From Deferrivibrio essentukiensis (GTDB lineage Bacteria > Chrysiogenota > Deferribacteres > Deferribacterales > Deferrivibrionaceae): a stretch of 64,000 nucleotides of DNA. Made by a program: the position numbers and the translations under genes. How positions within the stretch are numbered: position 1 is the stretch's first letter; every line of letters begins with the position of its first letter. Under the pieces are notes generated by a model. That model was not told where the DNA came from. It saw only the letters and a program-made list of their open reading frames with translations, and did no database searches. The stretch lies in the NCBI RefSeq assembly GCF_020480685.1, contig NZ_JAJAFU010000002.1, forward strand, positions 1-64,000. The letters run 5' to 3'. Positions 24,573 through 34,071 of this stretch are shown here, in pieces.

Positions 24573-25131
24573 AATTTATCTCCGCTTCAGATTTTCTCAT
24601 ATAAAATGGGATAGCTTCTGTAATAAACTCAGTAAACTTAGATGAACTCATCCCTTCCAAAGGGTTTAAACCTTCATCAATAATATGAAGTTCACTAAAG
24701 CTTTTCAGTTCATCTTTTGTTACATTCATACATTCACTATATTTCCCATTTATAAAGTCAAACTCTTTAACGCCATAATGCTTACCAATAAGCTTTATCG
24801 CAATAGTTACATGTTGTCTGTCAAGGCTCAAAGCCGCCACATCAAAAGCAGTTATCCCAAAACAGGGCTTACCAAGCCCCATGCAAACACCCTGTAAAAA
24901 AGAGACACCTATCCTCACCCCTGTAAAAGAGCCCGGACCGATATTTACTAAAAAACTATCCACTTTGTGCAAATCTATATTAATATTATTCAGCATAAAG
25001 TCGAAGTTTTCAACTAATTTTTCGTTAATATCCTTAAAAGATGGGATGATAACACTACCTCTTAAGGTAAAATTTTCATAATAACCAAGTACTAAGCGTT
25101 TCCCAGATGTATCAATATAAATATAATTCAC
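24547..25131 (-). CDS. tsaB: tRNA threonylcarbamoyladenosine biosynthesis protein TsaB
   Basis: A 194-residue ASKHA-fold protein that partners TsaD and TsaE in making t6A at position 37 of ANN-decoding tRNAs. YIYIDTSGKRLVLG is the first ATPase-like strand, and NIGPGSFTGVRIGVSFLQG is the family signature. The start is GTG at 25131, 3 bp after dut. It overlaps rimI by 26 bp. Confidence 0.9.
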   Translation of the reverse strand: MNYIYIDTSGKRLVLGYYENFTLRGSVIIPSFKDINEKLVENFDFMLNNINIDLHKVDSFLVNIGPGSFTGVRIGVSFLQGVCMGLGKPCFGITAFDVAALSLDRQHVTIAIKLIGKHYGVKEFDFINGKYSECMNVTKDELKSFSELHIIDEGLNPLEGMSSSKFTEFITEAIPFYMRKSEAEINFDKGCNLN

Positions 25132-25134
25132 AAT

Positions 25135-25569
25135 CTATACCCCGGTGTGCCCAAATCCACCAGCACCTCTTGATGTGGAATTTACTTGCTCTACACTCTC
25201 AAATTTAGCTTTTGTCACTTTTGAAAATACCAACTGTGCTATTCTATCCCCTTTTTTATAGCTAAAATCTTTATTGCTGTGGTTAACCAATATTACACCA
25301 ACTTCACCTCTGTAATCACTATCGATTGTTCCGGGTGAATTTAAAACTGTTACGCCAAACTTTAGAGCCAATCCGCTCCTGGGCCTTACCTGACCTTCAT
25401 ACCCCTCTGGGATCTCTAAAAATAATCCTGTTTTGACTAATTTTACTTCACCCGGCTTAATCACACCATCCTCAGCCGACTTTAAATCAGCACCGGCAGC
25501 GCCATCTGTTGCATATTCCGGTATAAACAAACTATCTAAGCTTTTTACCTTAACTACAATGTCCTGCAT
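25135..25569 (-). CDS. dut: dUTP diphosphatase
   Basis: A 144-residue trimeric dUTPase that removes dUTP and supplies dUMP. All five motifs are visible: DGAAGADLKS, PRSGLALKFGV, GTIDSDYRGEV, KGDRIAQLV and the flexible C-terminal RGAGGFGHTG. Its start overlaps the M16 peptidase gene by 16 bp. Confidence 0.96.
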   Translation of the reverse strand: MQDIVVKVKSLDSLFIPEYATDGAAGADLKSAEDGVIKPGEVKLVKTGLFLEIPEGYEGQVRPRSGLALKFGVTVLNSPGTIDSDYRGEVGVILVNHSNKDFSYKKGDRIAQLVFSKVTKAKFESVEQVNSTSRGAGGFGHTGV

Positions 25570-26756
25570 TTAGTTATCCCGTAATCATATATTTTTTTGT
25601 ATATAAAATTTAAATCTTGCAAACTGTAACCTTGTATCTTCCCTTCAATTTCTCTTGGTGCAATAAGCCTGCTCTCGTTAATAAACTGCTTTGTGTTTAT
25701 CTCAAACCTGTTTGAAAGACTTTCATAACCAGATCTTAAACTTAGAAGAATCTGATTTTTTGCAGCCCTTAGTTCTTTCTCTTTAAAACCTTTTTTATAA
25801 ATCAGCTCTAGCTCTTTAACAAGATTTTTATTAAATTTTTCATATTTTCTACCGTCAATTTCGGCATCAATACTCAAATAGCCCCCAATTTTATATAAAG
25901 TCACATCGCTATTTATATTATAACACAAACCTAAATCTTCTCGCAATTTCTGAAATAATCTTGATGACATAGATTCGCATAGCATATGACTGATAAGATG
26001 ATACGCATATTTATCTTTCGAGTAAATATCCTCAAGGTTCAAGAAATATGACAAGTAGGTTTGTTCATACCGTAAATCAAATTCTTTTTCAAAAATTTTA
26101 ATACTTTCTTTTTCGTACTTTTTAGTTACAAACTGCTTTTCAGGAATCTTTGATGCCAAAAAATTTAGTTTTTTATCATCAAAGTTACCCGAAATCACAC
26201 CAAAGTAACCATATTTGCCAAAATATTCATTCCAGTAGCCCGTCAATGTCTCAAATTTTATATTTTCAAGGGTTTCAAGGCTTCCAGCTATAGGCAGACA
26301 ATATCCTGCATTTGAAAATAGATAGCTTTCTGATATTTCGGAAAAATATTCTTGCGGGTTATCTTTAATTGAAACTATTTCAGAGTAAATTACATCTTTT
26401 TCCTTGTAAAACTCATCTTCACTAAAATCCGCATTGAAACAAACATCAAGAAAAATATCAACAAGTTTATTAAAGTTATTATTAATCATTTTAACATAAA
26501 AACAAGTATACTCTTTAGTGGTAAAAGCATTAATATAACCACCCAATGATTCAACTTTAAATGAGATATCCTTTGCAGAATATTTTTTTGTCCCTTTAAA
26601 AACCATATGTTCAATTAAATGAGTAATACCATTGTTAAAAGGATTTTCATCTGAACTTCCGTTTAAAAATACAACACCAAGGATAATTAATTCGGAATTT
26701 TTATCTCTGTCGCAAATAACAGGTATGGGATATTCGTTATATACAAATCTATCCAT
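25554..26756 (-). CDS. M16 family zinc metallopeptidase
   Basis: A 400-residue M16B (pitrilysin/MPP-like) protease. The zinc site is HLIEH (inverted HxxEH) near residue 46, with the downstream glutamate expected in the helix around EKDVIYSEIVSI. Single-domain proteins of this type act as dimers and often sit beside pnp. The ATG directly follows the T-tract of a terminator hairpin, leaving no room for a ribosome binding site. Confidence 0.88.
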   Translation of the reverse strand: MDRFVYNEYPIPVICDRDKNSELIILGVVFLNGSSDENPFNNGITHLIEHMVFKGTKKYSAKDISFKVESLGGYINAFTTKEYTCFYVKMINNNFNKLVDIFLDVCFNADFSEDEFYKEKDVIYSEIVSIKDNPQEYFSEISESYLFSNAGYCLPIAGSLETLENIKFETLTGYWNEYFGKYGYFGVISGNFDDKKLNFLASKIPEKQFVTKKYEKESIKIFEKEFDLRYEQTYLSYFLNLEDIYSKDKYAYHLISHMLCESMSSRLFQKLREDLGLCYNINSDVTLYKIGGYLSIDAEIDGRKYEKFNKNLVKELELIYKKGFKEKELRAAKNQILLSLRSGYESLSNRFEINTKQFINESRLIAPREIEGKIQGYSLQDLNFIYKKIYDYGITKCRTL

Positions 26757-26789
26757 AAAAAAGAAAAGGTGCCTTTTCAGACACCTTTT
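26757..26789 (-). terminator. Terminator hairpin overlapping the pnp stop codon
   Basis: On the minus strand AAAAGGTG and CACCTTTT (26789-26782 and 26771-26764) form an 8-bp stem with a 10-base loop containing the pnp stop codon, followed by CTTTTTT. It may attenuate transcription into the M16-dut-tsaB part of the operon. Confidence 0.75.
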
Positions 26790-28885
26790 AACAATTCTTT
26801 TCTAGAAATTTTCAATCGCCCTTTTTCATCTTTTCCAAGGTACTTAACTTCAACCAAGTCACCTACTTTTAAATGGTCACCAATGTTTTTAGTCCTTTCA
26901 AGAGCATATTCTGAAACATGAAGAAGTGCTTCAACGCCTGGAATCAACTCAACAAAAGCGCCAAAATCGGCTATTTTTTTAACCTTTGCCTTGTATGTCT
27001 TCCCTGCTTCCAATTCCTGAACAAGAGCAGCTATCTTGTCTTTGGCCTTTTCAATAGCCTCTTTGTTGCTTCCAAAAATATTAAGGATACCGTCATCCAT
27101 TATATCTATAGAAACACCCGTTTCTTCAATAATAGCCTTTATTGTTTTTCCTCCAGGCCCGATTACGAGACCAACCTTATCAGGTTTGATACTCATAACT
27201 TCAAAACGCGGAGCGTTAGGAGATAAATCACCCCTCGGAGCATCGATAATTTCATTCATTTTAGAAAGGATATGAAGTCTGCCCTCTTTTGCCTGTGCCA
27301 AAGCTTTTTCAAGGATATCTCTCGATAGACCTTCTATCTTGATATCCATCTGCAAAGCAGTAATACCGTCTTTAGTACCTGCGACTTTAAAATCCATATC
27401 GCCAAGATGGTCTTCTATCCCCATTATATCACTCAATACAACATACTTATCTTTTTCATAAATCAAGCCCATTGCGATTCCAGCAACAGCATCCTTGACA
27501 GGAACACCGGCATCCATAAGAGAAAGTGAACCACCACATACAGTCGCCATTGAGGATGAACCGTTAGACTCTAATATTTCTGACACTACCCTTATAGTGT
27601 ACGGGAAATCCTTTTCATCGGGAATCATAAATGAAAGTGCCCTTTCAGCCAAGGCACCGTGCCCAATCTCTCTTCTACCCGGAGCTCTCAAAAATCCAAC
27701 CTCGCCGACACAAAAAGGTGGGAAATTATAATGGAGCATAAATCTCTTGCTCCCTTCACCTTCTATATCATCAAGCATCTGACTGTCCATTTTTGTGCCA
27801 AGTGTAGTAGTAACAAGAGCCTGAGTCTCACCCCTTGTAAAAAGGGCTGAGCCATGAGCCTTTGGAAGAAGGTTAATTTCTATATCTATAGGTCTTACTT
27901 CAGTATATCCTCTACCATCAACTCTGTGTCCAGAATTTAACGTAATATCTCTAAAAACATCTTTCTCTACAAGACCATAAGCTTCCTTATATGCACTTTC
28001 AAGTTCAGCAAATTCATCGCCCAAATCTTCCTTAAGCTTGGTGAAGTATTCCTCTTTAACGTTATCAATAGCAGCATACTTTTCCTGCTTTCCCGGAATC
28101 AGAACCGCTTCTTTTAACTTTTCAGCAAGCTCACTATGGACTTTTTGATATATATTATCAGGAACCGTAAAGTCTTTATATTCCATTTTTGGTTTGCCAA
28201 TCTCAGCAGCCATTTTCTCCTGAACAGCAACAATTTTCTTTATATACTCATGCCCAAACTCTAAAGCCTCAACAACTTCTTCCTCACTAACATTGTTCAT
28301 TCCGGCTTCAACCATAACAATGGCATCTTTAGTCCCTGCAAGAACAATATTCATATCAAGATTGTCGTAAGTGTCAGCAGAAGGATTTATAATTAAATTC
28401 CCATCCTTTTTGCCTACCCTAACTCCACACACCGGTCCATTAAAAGGTATATCAGATATCATAAGTGCGGCACTTGCAGCATTAAGTGCAAGGATATCAG
28501 GAGAATGTTTTGAGTCACTTGAAACTACAGTTGCTATAACCTGTGTTTCATTTCTAAAACCTTCAGGGAATAAAGGTCTCAAAGGCCTGTCTATAAGCCT
28601 TGATACCAATGTTTCTCTATCCGAAGGTCGACTTTCCCTTTTGATAAATCCGCCAGGAATCTTACCCACAGCATAAAACTTTTCAACATAATTCACAGTT
28701 AGCGGGAAAAAGTCTATTTTTTCGGGAGATTTTTTGCTTGCAACAGCAGTAACCAAGACAATAGTATCACCTTGTCTAGCCCAAATACTGGCATTGGTCT
28801 GCTTTGCTTTGAACCCTGTCTCGAAAATAATAGGCTCGATACTATCATCGAGCCTTACTTCAAATTCTTTCACGTCTTTTTTCAT
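26777..28885 (-). CDS. pnp: Polyribonucleotide nucleotidyltransferase
   Basis: A 702-residue PNPase, the phosphorolytic 3'-5' exoribonuclease. Two RNase PH domains (second starting GHRVDGRGYTEVRPI) flank a helical domain. A KH domain (GPGGKTIKAIIEETG, about residue 560) and an S1 domain (ADFGAFVELIPGVEALLHVSEY region, about residues 625-695) close the protein. It follows rpsO by 8 bp, the common rpsO-pnp order. Confidence 0.97.
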   Translation of the reverse strand: MKKDVKEFEVRLDDSIEPIIFETGFKAKQTNASIWARQGDTIVLVTAVASKKSPEKIDFFPLTVNYVEKFYAVGKIPGGFIKRESRPSDRETLVSRLIDRPLRPLFPEGFRNETQVIATVVSSDSKHSPDILALNAASAALMISDIPFNGPVCGVRVGKKDGNLIINPSADTYDNLDMNIVLAGTKDAIVMVEAGMNNVSEEEVVEALEFGHEYIKKIVAVQEKMAAEIGKPKMEYKDFTVPDNIYQKVHSELAEKLKEAVLIPGKQEKYAAIDNVKEEYFTKLKEDLGDEFAELESAYKEAYGLVEKDVFRDITLNSGHRVDGRGYTEVRPIDIEINLLPKAHGSALFTRGETQALVTTTLGTKMDSQMLDDIEGEGSKRFMLHYNFPPFCVGEVGFLRAPGRREIGHGALAERALSFMIPDEKDFPYTIRVVSEILESNGSSSMATVCGGSLSLMDAGVPVKDAVAGIAMGLIYEKDKYVVLSDIMGIEDHLGDMDFKVAGTKDGITALQMDIKIEGLSRDILEKALAQAKEGRLHILSKMNEIIDAPRGDLSPNAPRFEVMSIKPDKVGLVIGPGGKTIKAIIEETGVSIDIMDDGILNIFGSNKEAIEKAKDKIAALVQELEAGKTYKAKVKKIADFGAFVELIPGVEALLHVSEYALERTKNIGDHLKVGDLVEVKYLGKDEKGRLKISRKELLKGV

Positions 28886-28893
28886 TACTTACC

Positions 28894-29163
28894 CTATTTC
28901 CTTAACCCTAAAGTATCGATAAGAGTTTTGTACCTGTTGTAGTCCTTCTTTTTGAGGTAATCAAGAAGCTTCCTTCTTTTACCTACCAACATAAGAAGAC
29001 CTTTTCTTGAGTGAAAGTCCTTTTTGTGTGTTGCAAAATGTTCAGTAAGTTGCTTTATCCTTTCGGTTAATAGCGCTACCTGAACTTCAGGAGAACCAGT
29101 ATCCCCTTCACATGTCTTAAACTTCTCAATAATTTCGTTTTTCAACGCTTTTTCTAATGCCAT
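28894..29163 (-). CDS. rpsO: Small ribosomal subunit protein S15
   Basis: An 89-residue protein with the S15 blocks [35 protein letters not shown] and [16 protein letters not shown]. Its length is standard. GGAGGTG precedes the ATG. A promoter lies in the 78-bp gap after truB, so rpsO-pnp can be expressed separately from the infB operon. Confidence 0.97.
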   Translation of the reverse strand: MALEKALKNEIIEKFKTCEGDTGSPEVQVALLTERIKQLTEHFATHKKDFHSRKGLLMLVGKRRKLLDYLKKKDYNRYKTLIDTLGLRK

Positions 29164-29188
29164 TAAACACCTCCAATTTCAAACGTAT

Positions 29189-29217
29189 ACTATATTATCA
29201 TTTTTATTACTTTACAA
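29189..29217 (-). promoter_or_regulatory. Promoter of rpsO-pnp, TTGTAA-N17-TATAGT
   Basis: On the minus strand TTGTAA (29217-29212), a 17-bp spacer and TATAGT (29194-29189) stand about 25 bp before the rpsO start. Confidence 0.55.
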
Positions 29218-29241
29218 GTTTTTTTTAACTTTATTTAACTT

Positions 29242-30135
29242 TTAATCTTTGAATATTTTTACAACTTTAAGCGGTATATCTTTCCCTTCATTTTTTTTTG
29301 CAAAGCCTAATACATTTTTAAGTCTATCTGTTATCCAAAAGAAATCGGATTCCTCTTCAATAGGCAATTTAATGTAACCATTTTTCTGTATCTGAACTCC
29401 ATTTAAAAATCTTTCCACATACTCATCTTTAAGCACACAATTTGGCCAGTCTATAACTTTTTCCATAGGGATAACAAAACTAAAATCATCTTTCTTAACC
29501 ATTTCAACTATCTCGTATAATTTAAAAGAGCTTTTAATATCAAAGACACCGTTTCTTGTCCTTATGAGATTCTGCATTGTCCCGTAAGAACCAAGACTAT
29601 CACCTAAAAAATCTATAAGGCTCCTGATATACGTACCTTTTTCACAAAAAAACCTTATTATAATTTCAGGATAACTATAATTTAAAATTTCTGCTTCGTA
29701 CACTGTCATTATCCTCGTACCTGCATCATCAATAAGCCCTTTCCTTGCTAATTTGTATGCTCTTTGACCTGAAATTTTAACAGCAGAAAAAGCAGGAATC
29801 TTATATTCCCTCTCACCTATAATCAGTTCCAGGACTTCTTTGATGGCTTGCAAGTCAGGGACTTCATTTGACTCATGCAAAATCTTACCCGTAATATCCA
29901 TTGTATCCGTTTTGATCCCTAACCTGACTGATGCAATATACTCTTTATCCTTTGCCATCAGATAATCTGACAGTTTAGTTGCCTGATTAACACATACAGG
30001 TAGCACACCTTCAGCAATCGGATCCAGCGTCCCGATATGACCGCATTTCTTTGTTTTAAGTATTTTTTTCAAAGATTCAACTACGCTAAAGGATGAGCAA
30101 CCACTCTCTTTGTTGACGTTTACAATTCCATTCAT
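29242..30135 (-). CDS. truB: tRNA pseudouridine(55) synthase
   Basis: A 297-residue pseudouridine synthase that modifies U55 in the T-loop of tRNAs. It starts GIVNVNKESGCSSFSVV and carries the catalytic block GHIGTLDPIAEGVLP, where Asp is the nucleophile; KISGQRAYKLARKG and GTYIRSLI follow. A short PUA-like tail is present. It overlaps rbfA by 4 bp. Confidence 0.96.
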   Translation of the reverse strand: MNGIVNVNKESGCSSFSVVESLKKILKTKKCGHIGTLDPIAEGVLPVCVNQATKLSDYLMAKDKEYIASVRLGIKTDTMDITGKILHESNEVPDLQAIKEVLELIIGEREYKIPAFSAVKISGQRAYKLARKGLIDDAGTRIMTVYEAEILNYSYPEIIIRFFCEKGTYIRSLIDFLGDSLGSYGTMQNLIRTRNGVFDIKSSFKLYEIVEMVKKDDFSFVIPMEKVIDWPNCVLKDEYVERFLNGVQIQKNGYIKLPIEEESDFFWITDRLKNVLGFAKKNEGKDIPLKVVKIFKD

Positions 30136-30485
30136 TTATCTTTGGATACTTCCCTAATGAGGGACTCAATCTTCAGTGCATTATCAAGGGTGTCATCATA
30201 AAAAAACTCAAGATGAGGTACCTTTTTAAGCCTTAAAACTTTCATTAACTTCCCTCTGATAAAATTGGCACTATTGTTAAGACCAATAACACAACCATCC
30301 TTATCACCATCAAGAAGCGTCCTCACATACACCTTAGCAACACTAAAATCTTTCGCCACAACAATATCTGTAATCGAAACATTAACCACTCTCGGATCTT
30401 TAAGCTCCTTGAATATTATATTCATGATTTCATGTTTAAGAAGCTCACCAACTCTTTTATCTCTAAAACTGCCACTATTTTGCAT
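30132..30485 (-). CDS. rbfA: 30S ribosome-binding factor A
   Basis: A 117-residue KH-type cold-shock and 30S maturation factor. RVGELLKHEIMNII, LKDPRVVNVSITDIVV and LKKVPHLEFFYDDTLDNAL are the RbfA signatures. The start follows the ylxP stop without a gap and the stop overlaps truB. Confidence 0.95.
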   Translation of the reverse strand: MQNSGSFRDKRVGELLKHEIMNIIFKELKDPRVVNVSITDIVVAKDFSVAKVYVRTLLDGDKDGCVIGLNNSANFIRGKLMKVLRLKKVPHLEFFYDDTLDNALKIESLIREVSKDK

Positions 30486-30767
30486 TTATAAAATCTCCTG
30501 ATTTATCTCCAACACAACCACGTCATGTTGATTGTCCACAAAATCTACAACCTTGCCTAACTGCTCATTGCAAAAAGAGGTGTCATCACTTATCAAAGCA
30601 ACACCTATTTCTGCCCTATTCCAAATATCCTTCTCTCCAATTTCAGCAACAGAAATATTGAATTTGCTCTTTAGCTTTGTCTTGAGACTATTTAAAACCC
30701 TCCTTTTCTCCTTTAAAGAAAATGCAGAAGGGATTTCGAGCAAAATATTCAATACACCTATAATCAT
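30486..30767 (-). CDS. DUF503 (YlxP) family protein
   Basis: A 93-residue DUF503 protein, usually found between infB and rbfA. SLKEKRRVLNSLKTKLKSKFNISVAE is the core motif region and it ends in a VVDFVDN segment. The molecular function is unsettled; its conserved position suggests a ribosome-related role. Confidence 0.88.
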   Translation of the reverse strand: MIIGVLNILLEIPSAFSLKEKRRVLNSLKTKLKSKFNISVAEIGEKDIWNRAEIGVALISDDTSFCNEQLGKVVDFVDNQHDVVVLEINQEIL

Positions 30768-30772
30768 TTATA

Positions 30773-33607
30773 TCATTTAAGCTCTTTAAGCTCCCTCTTT
30801 CTTTCTACCATTTCATAAACTTCGAATATGTCGCCCTCTTTGATGTCATTAAACCTGTCAATACCCACACCACACTCATAACCGGCAACAACTTCCTTTG
30901 CATCATCCTGAAAACGTTTCAAAGAACCAACTGTACCATCATAAACAACTATATTGTCACGAATAACCCTAACTTTCGCGTTTCTTGTAATTTTACCTTC
31001 CAATACATATGCACCGGCGATTTTTCCTATTTTAGGCACTGAAAATACTTGTCTTACCTCAACTCTACCTATTACACTTTCATTAACCTCTGGGGAGAGC
31101 ATACCTTCAATAGCACTTTTAATGTTATCTATCGCTTCATAAATAACCGAATATAGGTTAATTTCCACATTTTCACGCTCGGCAACTGCTCTTGCATTAT
31201 TGTCAGGCCTTACGTTAAATCCAATAATAACTGCATTTGAAGCAGCAGCCAAAAGGACATCCGATTCATTTATACCGCCAACACCATCATGAATAATATT
31301 TACCTTAACTTCCTGGTTTGATAACTTAATTAAACTTGTCTTTAGAGCTTCCACAGACCCTTGTACATCAGCCTTTATGACAATGTTAAGCTCCTGAATT
31401 TCACCTTCTTTGATTCTATCAAACAGATCGTTAAGACTTACCTTGCTCTTCTCCCTCAGCTCAGCCTCTTTCATTTTTGCCATTCTAATCTCTGCAACCT
31501 GTCTTGCTACCTTTTCATTTGGCACAACAATAAAGGTTTGGCCTGATTCAGGAACAGAAGAAAATCCCATTACTTCTACAGGTACAGATGGGCCGGCAGT
31601 CTTCACACTCCTTCCAACTGAGTTAAACATAGCTCTAACCTTACCAAATGTTGGGCCTACTACAAAAAAATCTCCATTTTTCAAAGTGCCTTTTCTAACC
31701 AAGACAGTACCCACCGGGCCTCGCTGTTTATCAAGCTTGGATTCAATAATTATACCTTCAGCTAACCTGTCATAATCAGCCTTAAGCTCCAACATATCTG
31801 CCTCAAGGAGGACTCTTTCAAGCAAATCTTCAATTCCAATTCTATTTTTAGCTGAAATTTCCTGAAACTGGTTTTCACCGCCCCATTCTTCAGGAATTAT
31901 TCCATATTCTGCAAGCTGAGTTTTAACCTTCTCGGGATTTGCATTAGGTTTGTCAATTTTATTAACTGCTACAACCAATCTTACCCCTGCAGCCTTAGAA
32001 TGGTCTATTGCCTCTTTTGTTTGAGGCATAACCCCGTCATCAGCCGCAACAACAAGAATTACAATATCTGTAACATTTGCACCCCTTGCCCTTAATGTAG
32101 TAAAAGCCTCATGACCGGGAGTATCAAGAAACGTTATGCTTCTGCCATTTAAATCAACTTCATAAGCACCTATATGCTGGGTAATACCTCCGGCTTCACC
32201 CTCTGCAACCCTTGTCTTTCTGATTGCATCAAGTAAAGATGTCTTACCGTGGTCAACGTGCCCCATAACTGTAACAATAGGAGGTCTTGGCTTCATCTTC
32301 TCTGGATTATCTTCATACTTCGGCAACAAATCATCTTCTGTAATTGTTTTAACCACCACTTCTATATCATATTCTGCACCTAATAGCTGAGCAGTTTCCG
32401 CATCAATTGCCTGATTTACCGAAGCCATTACACCCATAGCAAAAAGTTTTTTAACAAGCTCAACGGCCTTTATCCCTAGCAAGCCTGCTAACTCATTTAC
32501 AGTGATAGTTTCACCTATTTCAACTTTTGTAATCTTTACAGGTTCCTGCTTTTTACTCTCTTTTGCTCTATCTTTTTTCTTAGGTTTCTGTTGTCTTTTA
32601 CCTTTATTTTTCTGAGCAATATCTTCAGTTTTTTCTACAATTACCTCTTCATCTATAATAATCTCATCTTTTATTTCACCTTTAACTATTGCTTCCTCAA
32701 GCTCAAGCTCATCAAACCCCTCTAAAATGTCTTTAACCAAATTTTTCTCTTTTTTAACACCTTTCTTAGCCTTAACCTTTTTGGGCTCAATATCCTCTTT
32801 AGGAGTTTCTTTTTTCTTGTCTATATCGACTCTTTTTAGTTTTTCAAAAGTCTCAGACGGTTTATCAATATCATCTTGCTTTTTAAATGCGGCTTTACCC
32901 CTCGAATCATCCTCTCTTCTTGGCTTTTGCTCTACTTTTTTATCTTTAAACTGCTTTGTTTCAGGGGTTCTTGTATCCCTTCTTGAGTCAGAATGTTCTC
33001 TTGGTCTTCTATTAAAATCCCTACCATCTTTTTTCTCTCTATGAACAGGCTTTGGTTTATCTTCAGTTTTTTCACTCTGAGATGGTTTTTGAGTTTCTTT
33101 TTTATCTTCATCCTTCACAGGTGCAGCAACTTCAGTAGCTAAAGTAGCAGATTCGGGAGCAGCTTTTGATACTTCGACAGTCTGTACTTTTTCTTGCTCC
33201 ACTTTTGTTTCTTCTGCCTCTTTCTCTTTGTTTAACTCTTCCTGCTTTACCTTGGCAATTTTTTCTCTTTCCTCATCCACTTTTTTCAAAGATTTTTCAA
33301 GCTCTCTCTTCTTTCGCAAAAGCTCTTCCTTGGAAATTCTTTTCGAACTGTCATCATCACTCTTTTTAATTACTACTTCTTTTGGCCTTGAGTGTCTTTT
33401 ATGCCTCTCAAGAGCTTTTTTCAAAAGCTCCTGTCTTTTGTCTACACTAAGAATCTTAGGGTCAACCCCTAGGTGACTTACAGCTTTTTCATTCACCATA
33501 TCATCAGGGGATGAAACATCTATATTTATCTCTTTTAATTTTTCCAACGCATCTTCAAAACTTAATCCTGCCTTTTCGATAACTTCCTGTAACTTAAATT
33601 TACTCAT
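30773..33607 (-). CDS. infB: Translation initiation factor IF-2
   Basis: A 944-residue GTPase that brings initiator tRNA to the 30S subunit. An IF2-N subdomain (residues about 1-50) is followed by a 300-residue, Lys/Glu-rich linker, a second IF2-N domain ([21 protein letters not shown]), and the G domain with GHVDHGKT near residue 448, DTPGHEAF and NKIDKP. The C-terminal half contains domains II-IV. The long charged linker is unusually extended for a protein of this class. It lies 14 bp after ylxR. Confidence 0.97.
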   Translation of the reverse strand: MSKFKLQEVIEKAGLSFEDALEKLKEINIDVSSPDDMVNEKAVSHLGVDPKILSVDKRQELLKKALERHKRHSRPKEVVIKKSDDDSSKRISKEELLRKKRELEKSLKKVDEEREKIAKVKQEELNKEKEAEETKVEQEKVQTVEVSKAAPESATLATEVAAPVKDEDKKETQKPSQSEKTEDKPKPVHREKKDGRDFNRRPREHSDSRRDTRTPETKQFKDKKVEQKPRREDDSRGKAAFKKQDDIDKPSETFEKLKRVDIDKKKETPKEDIEPKKVKAKKGVKKEKNLVKDILEGFDELELEEAIVKGEIKDEIIIDEEVIVEKTEDIAQKNKGKRQQKPKKKDRAKESKKQEPVKITKVEIGETITVNELAGLLGIKAVELVKKLFAMGVMASVNQAIDAETAQLLGAEYDIEVVVKTITEDDLLPKYEDNPEKMKPRPPIVTVMGHVDHGKTSLLDAIRKTRVAEGEAGGITQHIGAYEVDLNGRSITFLDTPGHEAFTTLRARGANVTDIVILVVAADDGVMPQTKEAIDHSKAAGVRLVVAVNKIDKPNANPEKVKTQLAEYGIIPEEWGGENQFQEISAKNRIGIEDLLERVLLEADMLELKADYDRLAEGIIIESKLDKQRGPVGTVLVRKGTLKNGDFFVVGPTFGKVRAMFNSVGRSVKTAGPSVPVEVMGFSSVPESGQTFIVVPNEKVARQVAEIRMAKMKEAELREKSKVSLNDLFDRIKEGEIQELNIVIKADVQGSVEALKTSLIKLSNQEVKVNIIHDGVGGINESDVLLAAASNAVIIGFNVRPDNNARAVAERENVEINLYSVIYEAIDNIKSAIEGMLSPEVNESVIGRVEVRQVFSVPKIGKIAGAYVLEGKITRNAKVRVIRDNIVVYDGTVGSLKRFQDDAKEVVAGYECGVGIDRFNDIKEGDIFEVYEMVERKRELKELK

Positions 33608-33621
33608 ACCAAAAGCACTCC

Positions 33622-34071
33622 TTAAAAGTTTAACTGCTTAATCTTATTCAATCTACTAAGCATTATGTCAATATTTTTAACATTTATATTTTTATTTTCC
33701 ATATCTCTCAAGTAAGTCAAAAAACCATCTCTGTCCTTTAAAAATAACTCAACACATTTATCCTTTAATTTCTTGTTCAAACTACTCAAATGATTAAAAA
33801 TAACATTTTCTATCTCTTCATAAAGGTAACTTAAAAGAATATCTTTTTCAACACCTGTTATTTTTTTGAGTGCGGAACCTTTAACTCTCAATAAATCCTC
33901 ATAACAGATGTAAAATCCTCTCCCTGGCATATTATGCTCTAAATCTACCTTTGCTATTTTATTCTCTCTTACAAATCTTAACAATTCTTTTTTTTCAAAT
34001 TTACACTTACAAACAATACACGTTCTGATATTTTTACTCTTCTTCTTCTGACTCTTCTGTGAAGTCATCAT
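33622..34071 (-). CDS. YlxR (DUF448) family RNA-binding protein, extended
   Basis: A 149-residue protein. The N-terminal YlxR domain has RTCIVCKCKFEKKELLRFVR and PGRGFYIC, the usual RNA-binding core between nusA and infB. A C-terminal helical extension of about 65 residues (EEIENVIFNHL onward) goes beyond the common 90-residue length. The start is placed at ATG 34071 inside the nusA 3' end; a second ATG at 34068 is equally possible. Confidence 0.82.
   Translation of the reverse strand: MMTSQKSQKKKSKNIRTCIVCKCKFEKKELLRFVRENKIAKVDLEHNMPGRGFYICYEDLLRVKGSALKKITGVEKDILLSYLYEEIENVIFNHLSSLNKKLKDKCVELFLKDRDGFLTYLRDMENKNINVKNIDIMLSRLNKIKQLNF

Noticed and set aside
32727-33476. Several plus-strand ORFs opposite infB
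   Set aside because: They are shadows of the Lys/Glu-rich linker of IF-2, which creates long open frames on the other strand.
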